Source: Bacteroidales bacterium (GTDB lineage Bacteria; Bacteroidota; Bacteroidia; Bacteroidales; JALTDM01). From it: DNA of 5,833 nt. The stretch spans positions 1 through 5,833 of the forward strand of contig JALWKH010000133.1 of NCBI GenBank assembly GCA_026996635.1, read 5' to 3'. The position numbers and the translations under genes were made by a program. Positions within the stretch are counted from its first letter, which is position 1, and the number at the start of each line of letters is the position of its first letter. Shown one piece after another: positions 1-5,408 of this stretch. The notes beneath the pieces are model-generated. The model ran no database searches. It was not told the DNA's origin and was given only the letters and a program-made list of their open reading frames with translations.

Positions 1-13
1 AAGTAGAAACTAA

Positions 14-943
14 ATGAAAAATAACCTGTGGCTCCTGTTGAAAGGAATTGCAATGGGAGCCGCCGACATAATTCCCGGTGTCAGTGGCGGCACTATTGCC
101 TTTATTACAGGTATTTACGAAAAACTAGTTTTTTCCCTCAAGTCCATTTCGGATAAAGAAAACCTATCCCTGCTTTTCAAACTTAAAATCATTGACTTTT
201 GGAAAAACATAAACGGTAATTTTTTACTTCTCGTTTTCGGCGGCATACTGATAAGCGTTTTCTCACTTTCCAAACTCATCACATTTTTACTTGATGAATA
301 CCCGATGTTTGTTTGGGCTTATTTTTTCGGGCTTATTTTAGCTTCAATTTGGCACATTCTTAAAAAATCAGCAAAACCGAATGTAACTAACATTGTTATT
401 TTCGTCATTTTCAGCATTTTGGCTTTTTACTTAACATCATTGCCTCCCATGAATATGGGTTCGGGCTTACTCAACACATTCTTGGCGGGAACTATTGCAA
501 TATGCGCAATGATTCTACCCGGCATATCGGGAAGTTTCATACTGCTCATTCTCGGGCAATACCGCAACATTCTCAAAGCCGTAAACGAACTTGATATTTT
601 GACTCTTATTGTTTTCACTCTCGGAACTGTTGTCGGGCTTGTGCTTTTTTCAAAATTCCTGTCTTGGCTGCTCAAAAAATATAAAGATGCCACCGTTTAC
701 GCCTTATCCGGTTTTATGCTCGGAGCGTTGAACAAGGTTTGGCCTTGGAAAGTTACACTTTCTTGGTTTGTGGACAGGCACGGACACCGCCACCCGCTTA
801 TGCAAGAAAACTTACTGCCTTCATCTTTTGCCGAAAAAACGGGAATGTCTCCGCAAATTGAGTATGTATTACTATTCTTTGCCCTCGGCATCATAACAAT
901 CCTTGTTTTTGAATTGGCGACAAAGAAAAAATCCGTAAAATAA
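14..943 (+). CDS. DUF368 / PopT-family polyprenyl-phosphate transporter
   Basis: A 309-aa polytopic inner-membrane protein. Members of the DUF368 family (PopT) have been shown in other bacteria to translocate undecaprenyl phosphate across the cytoplasmic membrane, which recycles the lipid carrier for peptidoglycan and other envelope polymers. The family signature is clear. An N-terminal segment with GAADIIPGVSGG (about residues 15-26) is matched by a second half-motif, LPGISGS (168-174), and both are followed by similar helices (FITGIYEKLV and ILLILGQYRNIL). This internal duplication fits an inverted-repeat transporter fold. Hydrophobic stretches lie at about 69-92, 97-116, 125-142, 152-180, 195-219, 228-241 and 283-300. 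A polar loop (about 250-280) containing HGHRH separates the last two. The ATG at 14 places the family motif at its usual distance from the N-terminus and leaves no room for a longer start. The length is normal for the family. The gene is convergent with the minus-strand operon. Family confidence is high; the exact substrate is by homology only. Confidence 0.93.
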   Translation: MKNNLWLLLKGIAMGAADIIPGVSGGTIAFITGIYEKLVFSLKSISDKENLSLLFKLKIIDFWKNINGNFLLLVFGGILISVFSLSKLITFLLDEYPMFVWAYFFGLILASIWHILKKSAKPNVTNIVIFVIFSILAFYLTSLPPMNMGSGLLNTFLAGTIAICAMILPGISGSFILLILGQYRNILKAVNELDILTLIVFTLGTVVGLVLFSKFLSWLLKKYKDATVYALSGFMLGALNKVWPWKVTLSWFVDRHGHRHPLMQENLLPSSFAEKTGMSPQIEYVLLFFALGIITILVFELATKKKSVK

Positions 944-977
944 TAATTGTTTATTGTTCCATAACTCAATAGTCCAT

Positions 978-1013
978 GTCATTATGAGCAACTGAAAGTT
1001 GCGTAATAATCTC
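978..1013 (+). repeat. Palindromic intergenic repeat, unit A (degenerate, plus orientation)
   Basis: This copy of the local palindromic repeat starts with GTCATTATGAG and ends with TAATAATCTC. It is the opposite orientation of the two copies that follow. The outer stem is ATTAT (981-985) with ATAAT (1006-1010). The inner hairpin is perfect: GCAACT (988-993), loop GAA, AGTTGC (997-1002). The outer stem replaces the ATTGC/GCAAT of the other units with a different but still complementary pair. It resembles the widely dispersed bacterial GTCATTGCGAG...GCAATCTC repeat. That identification is from memory and has not been searched. Confidence 0.6.
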
Positions 1014-1023
1014 ATTATTTTTA

Positions 1024-1062
1024 GCAGATTGCTACGATCATTTCATTCGCTCGCAATGACGG
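1024..1062 (-). repeat. Palindromic intergenic repeat, unit B
   Basis: GCAGATTGC (1024-1032) and CGCAATGAC (1052-1060) flank a 19-nt variable centre, with an outer ATTGC/GCAAT stem. Read on the minus strand it begins CCGTCATTGCGAGCGAA and ends GCAATCTGC, which is the form I recall for dispersed repeats in several bacterial phyla. The same ends recur in unit C with a 12-nt offset between units. Confidence 0.7.
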
Positions 1063-1074
1063 AAGTTATTTGTG

Positions 1075-1109
1075 GCAGATTGCAACATCGCTTCGATACT
1101 CGCAATGAT
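1075..1109 (-). repeat. Palindromic intergenic repeat, unit C
   Basis: This is a direct repeat of unit B: GCAGATTGC (1075-1083) and CGCAATGAT (1101-1109) around a 17-nt centre. The outer stem ATTGC/GCAAT is conserved. The centre has its own hairpin, ATCG (1087-1090), loop CTT, CGAT (1094-1097), unlike the centre of unit B. The ends are conserved while the centre varies but keeps self-complementarity. This is the pattern of REP-like or structured intergenic repeats. Confidence 0.68.
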
Positions 1110-1165
1110 AAAAAAAGGAAAACAGCCTAATAATTAACACATTAATCCATTATCTAATTAGCATA

Positions 1166-1531
1166 TTAAAATAATTCCATAAACCCGGCAAATTCTTTAA
1201 GATTCTTATCCTCATATTTAACGGTAGCATATTTGGAAGTGATAACACTAAACCCGCTTGACCGGAGAACATCTGCCAAGTGGCAAATAATATATAAAGG
1301 CAACTCTTCCAACAAAACGGCAAACGGAGTAGGTTCATTGGCACAACTGTCAGCCACTGCGGCAATCATAGAAAAATAATGATTTATAAATTCCTCAAGA
1401 TTCTCATTTTCCAATACCTCAACTTCCTTTTTCACAACATAATCAAGCACATAGCCATATTTTTGTAAAGCAGTTTCCAACTTTTGCGGATCCCAATCGT
1501 TATGCAGTGTGTGCGAAACATTTATCAGCAT
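1166..1531 (-). CDS. Small soluble protein of unknown function, possibly Csx20-like Rossmannoid
   Basis: A 121-aa protein with no signal peptide or membrane segment, so presumably cytoplasmic, unlike its two operon partners. I do not recognise it firmly. It opens with a short beta-strand (MLINVSHTL), then a W-D-P-x-K-L helix and a KYGYVLDYV strand. A central helix follows, then NEPTPFAVLLEELPLYIICHLADVL (about 66-90), then a GFSVITSKYATVKYED strand-turn-strand and a final EFAGFMELF. This alternation, and the positions of the 'IN.S.H' start and 'G..V.TSK..TV' end, recall small Rossmann-like proteins such as the Csx20/CARF-related group and related 'INxSNHPS' proteins. The match is faint and there is no CRISPR locus here, so no CRISPR role is implied. 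The start ATG (1531-1529) lies only 5 nt past the stop of the upstream gene, which suggests translational coupling. It is the last gene of the minus-strand operon. Confidence 0.72.
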   Translation of the reverse strand: MLINVSHTLHNDWDPQKLETALQKYGYVLDYVVKKEVEVLENENLEEFINHYFSMIAAVADSCANEPTPFAVLLEELPLYIICHLADVLRSSGFSVITSKYATVKYEDKNLKEFAGFMELF

Positions 1532-1536
1532 CGCGG

Positions 1537-2346
1537 TTAAAATTTAAATTTGCATCTTATTTTTTTCATCATAAGACCGAATGCCTGAACAGGATTCAAC
1601 CCTATTTTCTTATAATGCTTTGATATGCTGCAAGCTTCGCGGTAAGCACCACGTTTCATATAAAACTTAATTGCTTTGCGCGCAATTTTTTTGCGGAATT
1701 TTACGGGAACATCGTTTTGCAAATATACAGGAACAGCCGTATCGTATACTTTATCGTAAAACTTTCTTAATTGTCTTTGTTTCAGGTGAATATCTGCAAG
1801 AAATAACCAATGCTGCATCTTATACGGAACACTACCGTATTTACTTGCCCTGAATAAAACCAGCCTTTTTAGCACAGGCACCAACTCCTTACTGTAAACA
1901 CCTTCTGCAGCATAAAACAGTTTGTCGTAATTTTCTTTAAGAGTGCTTGCAGGTCTAACTTGCCACAACCTCTCAACCGATGCACTATCCAAATTCAATG
2001 CAAAAGCAGAATTAAAAAACAATCCTTTGCAACCCTCAGTAACAGACGAAGGAAAAAACAAACGGTCTGCCAACAAATAATACAATGCCTTAGCATACTC
2101 ACCTAGCATATAATGACTTATAGCCGTTTCGTACAGGTACAATGTTTTTATCTTGCCGTTGCCTTCCGACATAATCATTGCATCAGACAATTCATCTGCA
2201 TTTGGCAAGTTTACTTCAATAAGACTCACCTCACCTCTGGAATTTATACGCTGAATAAAAGCAAGTTCGGTAGTATCACTAAATTGGGCAAACAACCCGA
2301 AAGACGATACAGCTAAAAAAACCAATATGCCGACAATCCTTTTCAT
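1537..2346 (-). CDS. Exported alpha-helical hypothetical protein, TPR-like
   Basis: A 269-aa protein with a typical signal peptide: MKR, then hydrophobic residues 4-19, with likely cleavage after FA at residue 20, leaving Gln-Phe-Ser. It is therefore expected in the periplasm or at the outer membrane. A short N-terminal region with beta character (RINSRGEVSLIEVNLPNA, about 33-50) is followed by an almost wholly helical remainder. Residues about 66-100 (YLYETAISHYMLGEYAKALYYLL) look like a TPR helix pair, with a possible second pair at about 178-205 and a third at about 217-247. The C-terminus is strongly basic (KKIRCKFKF). I cannot name a family. It follows the 195-aa gene by 44 nt on the same strand and runs almost directly into the 121-aa gene, so it is the middle gene of the operon. 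A scaffolding or protein-binding role is only an inference from the helical-repeat character. Confidence 0.82.
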   Translation of the reverse strand: MKRIVGILVFLAVSSFGLFAQFSDTTELAFIQRINSRGEVSLIEVNLPNADELSDAMIMSEGNGKIKTLYLYETAISHYMLGEYAKALYYLLADRLFFPSSVTEGCKGLFFNSAFALNLDSASVERLWQVRPASTLKENYDKLFYAAEGVYSKELVPVLKRLVLFRASKYGSVPYKMQHWLFLADIHLKQRQLRKFYDKVYDTAVPVYLQNDVPVKFRKKIARKAIKFYMKRGAYREACSISKHYKKIGLNPVQAFGLMMKKIRCKFKF

Positions 2347-2390
2347 TTCAATAAAAACTTTAACAACAAATTAAACCAATCAACTAACCA

Positions 2391-2978
2391 TTAAAACTTA
2401 ACACTTACACCCACAGCAGGCACAATCCTGCCATTTTTGATTTCTTTTTCCAATCCCATTTTCATATTATACTTGTACCTGATAAGTTCTTGTTTACTTT
2501 CTAATTTTGCCTTGCCGTGTATCCAATCATAAAAATAAGTGGCAATAATTACGGTTATAGATAATGTGGAAATAATGTCGCTTTTATCAACTTTCCACTG
2601 TCCCGTAACATTTATTACATCGCTTTCGTCAGGTTTATCCAATGGATTTATTTGAAACAGCGGTTCACCTTTTGCTTTGGAGCTTACATACACTGCGCTC
2701 AAACCTGCATATCCGGCCAACCGTAACCCCAATAGCCAATATCCCGCTTTTTTTTCTCCTGCCTTAAAATGCACATAACCCGGTACCAAAATTGCATTCA
2801 ATCCGTCTTGAATCCTTATATTGCGCTGCAACATCCTATACTCATTCAATTGCATTGAAGATGGCATATGGTCAAAATTCATCATATCGTCTTTTGTGCG
2901 GGGATAAACATCAAAGTCTTGTGCCTTGGCTGTCAGCAAAATAAAGAAACCGAAAATCAATACAAAAACTCTCTTCAT
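2391..2978 (-). CDS. Exported hypothetical protein, DUF5683-like
   Basis: A 195-aa protein with a clear signal peptide (MKR, hydrophobic 4-16, cleavage after AKA at 19, before Gln). After a polar N-terminal stretch comes a small-residue-rich hydrophobic segment, LNAILVPGYVHFKAGEKKAGYWLLGLRLAGYAGLSAVYV (two blocks, about 60-68 and 78-98). A second hydrophobic segment (about 135-150) leads into YFYDWIHGKAKLESKQELIRYKY. The 'LVPGYxHFxAGEKKxGYWLLG' block recalls Bacteroidetes DUF5683-type proteins ('LPGxGQxYNGxYWK'), but I would not assign the family firmly. The last residues (RIVPAVGVSVKF) alternate in hydrophobicity and end in Phe, as outer-membrane beta-strands do, so an outer-membrane location is possible. 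It is the first gene of the minus-strand operon, directly behind a good promoter. The ATG at 2978 is supported by the signal peptide starting there. Confidence 0.82.
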   Translation of the reverse strand: MKRVFVLIFGFFILLTAKAQDFDVYPRTKDDMMNFDHMPSSMQLNEYRMLQRNIRIQDGLNAILVPGYVHFKAGEKKAGYWLLGLRLAGYAGLSAVYVSSKAKGEPLFQINPLDKPDESDVINVTGQWKVDKSDIISTLSITVIIATYFYDWIHGKAKLESKQELIRYKYNMKMGLEKEIKNGRIVPAVGVSVKF

Positions 2979-2999
2979 ACCGTAACAGTTAATTTACTA

Positions 3000-3027
3000 C
3001 AAAAGTATAAAAAATAAACTAAAACAA
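3000..3027 (-). promoter_or_regulatory. Bacteroidetes-type promoter for the minus-strand operon
   Basis: On the minus strand the -7 box is TACTTTTG (3007-3000), an exact match to TAnnTTTG. A -33 TTG (3027-3025) lies 17 nt upstream of it, within the spacing reported for the Bacteroidetes primary sigma factor. The box ends 21 nt before the ATG of the 195-aa gene, so transcription would start about 15 nt from the start codon. The leader has no Shine-Dalgarno-like purine run, as is normal for this phylum. Confidence 0.65.
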
Positions 3028-3150
3028 GTTTTAATGATTTAACGCAAATTACGCAATAGAGAGTCTTATAAATTTTTAACTTCAGAAAAAAATGTTCTTT
3101 CGCAAAAAAATAATGTAAATTAAGTTCCTATCTTAATTTTTAAGTTCTAA

Positions 3151-3168
3151 GGCAAAGCCCGCTTTACC
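3151..3168. promoter_or_regulatory. Imperfect hairpin H1
   Basis: GGCAAAGC (3151-3158) is followed by CC and then GCTTTACC (3161-3168). This is an 8-nt inverted repeat with one imperfect position: a C-A mismatch if transcribed rightwards, but a G-U wobble if transcribed leftwards. The arms are tight, so the innermost pairs would open to form the loop. Its right arm overlaps the left arm of H2, so both cannot form at once. Function is unknown. Confidence 0.45.
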
Positions 3169-3189
3169 AACTCTAATTCCTTATTGGTA
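3165..3189. promoter_or_regulatory. Alternative hairpin H2, exclusive with H1
   Basis: TACCAA (3165-3170) pairs perfectly with TTGGTA (3184-3189) across a 13-nt loop. Because 3165-3168 is also the end of the right arm of H1, the two structures compete. H2 ends 7 nt before the terminator-like hairpin, the order seen in attenuators. No ligand or regulatory protein site is evident. Confidence 0.4.
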
Positions 3190-3196
3190 TGATTAG

Positions 3197-3220
3197 CACC
3201 GTCTTTTAAGGCGGTGTTTT
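3197..3220 (+). terminator. Orphan terminator-like hairpin
   Basis: CACCGTCT (3197-3204) and AGGCGGTG (3209-3216) form an 8-bp stem with one G-U pair and a TTTA loop, followed directly by TTTT and further AT-rich sequence. This has the form of a weak intrinsic terminator for rightward transcription. On the other strand the stem is not followed by a T run. No gene lies upstream of it on the plus strand for more than 2 kb, and the promoter box of the next gene lies 130 nt downstream. It would therefore terminate an unannotated short transcript, or it is part of a repeat element. Confidence 0.45.
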
Positions 3221-3238
3221 AATATTTACCATAAAATT

Positions 3239-3250
3239 TGGCTTTAGCCA
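3239..3250. repeat. Short perfect palindrome TGGCT-TT-AGCCA
   Basis: A 5-nt perfect inverted repeat with a 2-nt centre. In single-stranded form it would fold as TGGC/GCCA with a TTTA loop, the same loop as the terminator-like hairpin 23 nt to the left. It is too short to assign a role. It may be the right-hand end of a dispersed intergenic element spanning 3151-3250. Confidence 0.35.
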
Positions 3251-3346
3251 CAGAAACTAGTCACGATTTATTTTATATTGCGTAATCTGGTGTTAACAAA
3301 TAAACCAAAAAAAACAATTATTTATGCCCTATACAAAATAAGAATG

Positions 3347-3354
3347 TAAATTTG
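3347..3354 (+). promoter_or_regulatory. Bacteroidetes -7 box for the foldase operon
   Basis: TAAATTTG is an exact TAnnTTTG match and the only one on the plus strand of this intergenic region. It lies 37 nt upstream of the ATG at 3392, giving an expected leader of roughly 30 nt. No proper -33 TTG is present at the right distance; the nearest is ATG at 3324-3326, 20 nt upstream, which matches two of three positions. Confidence 0.55.
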
Positions 3355-3391
3355 CAGTTGTTTTTATTTGATTATCAAAAAACGATAAGTT

Positions 3392-5398
3392 ATGATTAGA
3401 AAAATTGCTGGATTGGTATTGTTGCTGACAGCCTTCGTATCACAGGCACAACAAAAACAAGACAAACCGTTCATAATAATTGACGGCAAAGATACAATAA
3501 CAAAAAACGAATTTATCCGCATATACAAAAAGAACAACAGCATCAGCAGTGAGAATAGCAAAAGTGTTGATGACTACCTGGATTTATTTGTAAACTTCAG
3601 ACTAAAAGTAAAAGAAGCCGAAGACCAAGGCTACGATACCACACAAAGTTTCAAGAGAGAATACACTGTTTATAAGAACCAGCTTGTAAAGCCTTATTTT
3701 GTTGATTCCGCAAAGTTGGAAGAACTGTTGAAAGAAGCATACAACCGTATGAAAACAGACATCAGGGCAAGCCAGATAATGGTATTGATGCCCAAAGACC
3801 CGACTCCCGAAGACACACTTAAGGCATACAAAAAGATATGGAAAGCTTACAACGAATTGAAAAAAGGTAAAGACTTTGCAGAAGTTGCAAAAAAATTCTC
3901 CGAAAGCAAATTCACTGCTTCCAAAGGTGGGGATATGGGGTGGTTCAATGTGTTGAGATACCCTTACAAATTTGAAAGCGTTGCCTACAATACGCCGGAA
4001 GGTAAATTTTCAAAACCTTTCAGGACAAAAAGTGCTTATCACATAGTAAAGGTTACTGGACACCGACCCAACAGAGGACGAGTTCAAGTTGCCCACATAC
4101 TTGTTTCCGTTCCTTTATATTCAGACGACAAAACAGTTGAAAAAGCAAAAGCAAAAATCGACTCTATTTACAATCTTCTGCAAAACGGTGCAGACTTTGC
4201 CGAATTGGCAAAAAAACTGTCAGACGATAAAGGTTCGGCATATCAAGGCGGATTACTCAACTGGTTCGGTACGGGCGATATGGTAGAACCCTTTGAAAAA
4301 GCTGCATTCTCCCTCAAAAATGTAGGTGACATATCAAAACCAGTCAGAACACCTATCGGATTCCATATATTGAAATTGATAAATGTTGCACCAATTAAGT
4401 CTTACGAAGAAATGAAACCGGGGCTTCTCACCCAAATCAAAAAAAGCAACAGATACCAACTTGTAACAAAATCTAAAATTGAAAAGCTGAAAAAAGAGTA
4501 CAACTTCTCTTATGACAAAAAAGCACTGGCAGCATTTTACAAAGCAGCAGGTGATTCTATTATGTACGGCAAACCCGACAAAGCAAAACTTGCCAAATTA
4601 AACAAAACCCTGTTTACTCTCGACGGCAAAAAGTTCAGCCAACAAGAATTTGCAAAATACCTGATAGAAAACTCCAAAAAATATAAATTCCGCAAGCGTG
4701 AAGAAGAAAAAGAAAAGAAAATACCCGTTAAATATTTCATAAACGAAGAATTCGAAAAGTTTATAGATAATTTTGTTAAAAATTATGAAATAAATAAACT
4801 TCCCCAAAAGAATCCCGATTACAAATTTGTCTTGAAAGAGTACCACGACGGCATTCTGCTTTTTGACATAATGGATGATATGGTCTGGAAAAAAGCCGTA
4901 AAAGATACCTCCGGCTTAAAGAAGTTTTACGAAGAACATAAAAACAATTACCTGTATCCGGTAAGATATGAAGCCGCTAAATTAAAAGTAAACAACAAAA
5001 AAGCAGAAAAGAAACTTTTGAAATTAATTGCCAAAAATGCGAAAACGGATTATACTCCCGAAGAATTGGCAGACAAAATAAACACAAAATATAAAGACGC
5101 GGTAACCATTGAATATCAAGGGCTTTTTGAAAAAGGCAAAAAACCGGAAATCGATGATGCGATAGCAAAATCAAACGGCAAATTACCTTATGTTTATCAA
5201 CCCAAAGACGGAGAAATTGTTTATTTGAAAAAGAAAGTTGACCCGTCACCGAGACCACTCAAAGAAGTAAAAGGTCTGGTGGTATCCGATTATCAAAACT
5301 ACCTTGAAGCACAATGGATTAAAGAATTGAGAAAGAAACATAAAGTTTATATAGACAAAAACGTACTCAACGAAATAAAAAAAGAACTTAATCAATAG
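3392..5398 (+). CDS. Periplasmic PpiC/SurA-like peptidyl-prolyl isomerase with two parvulin domains
   Basis: A 668-aa exported foldase expected to catalyse cis-trans isomerisation at proline bonds and to act as a chaperone for proteins crossing the periplasm. The signal peptide is residues 1-19 (MIRK, hydrophobic core 5-15, SQA before Gln20). A SurA-type N-terminal region follows (DGKDTITKNEFIRIY at about 31-45, with helices to about 120). Two tandem parvulin domains come next, about 122-224 and 230-333. They align with each other: GKDFAEVAKKFSES...GGDMGWF and GADFAELAKKLSDD...GGLLNWF. Domain 2 keeps both active-site histidines (H235 in VAHILV, H325 in GFHILKL). Domain 1 keeps H217 but has Gln128 in place of the first histidine. 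The C-terminal third is helical and lysine-rich, with a charged run at about 429-446 and a segment around 480-530 (HDGILLFDIMDDMVWKKAV...FYEEHKNNY) that I recognise from Bacteroidetes PpiC proteins. The start is fixed by the signal peptide. It is the first gene of an operon whose next gene starts 10 nt on. Confidence in the family is very high. Confidence 0.95.
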   Translation: MIRKIAGLVLLLTAFVSQAQQKQDKPFIIIDGKDTITKNEFIRIYKKNNSISSENSKSVDDYLDLFVNFRLKVKEAEDQGYDTTQSFKREYTVYKNQLVKPYFVDSAKLEELLKEAYNRMKTDIRASQIMVLMPKDPTPEDTLKAYKKIWKAYNELKKGKDFAEVAKKFSESKFTASKGGDMGWFNVLRYPYKFESVAYNTPEGKFSKPFRTKSAYHIVKVTGHRPNRGRVQVAHILVSVPLYSDDKTVEKAKAKIDSIYNLLQNGADFAELAKKLSDDKGSAYQGGLLNWFGTGDMVEPFEKAAFSLKNVGDISKPVRTPIGFHILKLINVAPIKSYEEMKPGLLTQIKKSNRYQLVTKSKIEKLKKEYNFSYDKKALAAFYKAAGDSIMYGKPDKAKLAKLNKTLFTLDGKKFSQQEFAKYLIENSKKYKFRKREEEKEKKIPVKYFINEEFEKFIDNFVKNYEINKLPQKNPDYKFVLKEYHDGILLFDIMDDMVWKKAVKDTSGLKKFYEEHKNNYLYPVRYEAAKLKVNNKKAEKKLLKLIAKNAKTDYTPEELADKINTKYKDAVTIEYQGLFEKGKKPEIDDAIAKSNGKLPYVYQPKDGEIVYLKKKVDPSPRPLKEVKGLVVSDYQNYLEAQWIKELRKKHKVYIDKNVLNEIKKELNQ

Positions 5399-5408
5399 TG
5401 GCGTAGAA

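Larger units (their letters stand above)
2979..3391. other. Divergent intergenic region with two promoters and a hairpin cluster
   Basis: This is 413 nt with no credible coding region on either strand. Next to each divergent gene lies one exact Bacteroidetes -7 box (3000-3007 facing left, 3347-3354 facing right). Between them, 3028-3150 is low-complexity AT-rich sequence in which I see nothing specific. From 3151 to 3250 the sequence becomes richer in GC and contains four short inverted repeats, listed separately. 3251-3346 is AT-rich with no further structure that I can support. Confidence 0.7.

Noticed and set aside
1..13. TAG at 4-6 and TAA at 11-13 as the end of an upstream co-transcribed gene
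   Set aside because: Thirteen bases are too few to show a coding frame. An upstream gene ending here is plausible but unsupported.
942..955. AATAA-TTGT-TTATT inverted repeat at the DUF368 stop
   Set aside because: The stem has only A-T pairs and is five base pairs long. This is expected by chance in AT-rich DNA and is too weak to call a terminator.
697..969. Minus-strand open frame of 90 codons over the DUF368 gene end
   Set aside because: It is antisense to a strongly supported family member. Its translation has no recognisable domain, and no promoter or paired gene supports it.
1024..1109. Units B and C as a possible two-repeat CRISPR array
   Set aside because: Only two direct copies exist. 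Each is internally palindromic with a variable centre, a third copy is inverted, and there are no uniform spacers or cas genes.
1110..1146. Possible intrinsic terminator for the minus-strand operon
   Set aside because: There is a T run on the minus strand (1110-1117) and an AT-only 5-bp inverted repeat (1133-1146), but they are separated and no GC-bearing stem directly precedes the T run.
1671..1853. Plus-strand open frame of 60 codons inside the 269-aa gene
   Set aside because: It is antisense to a gene with a clear signal peptide and consistent helical character. It shows no features of its own.
4537..5258. Several minus-strand open frames rich in Phe and Leu
   Set aside because: They are the complement of the lysine-rich foldase gene, which naturally gives Phe- and Leu-rich antisense translations that mimic membrane proteins.
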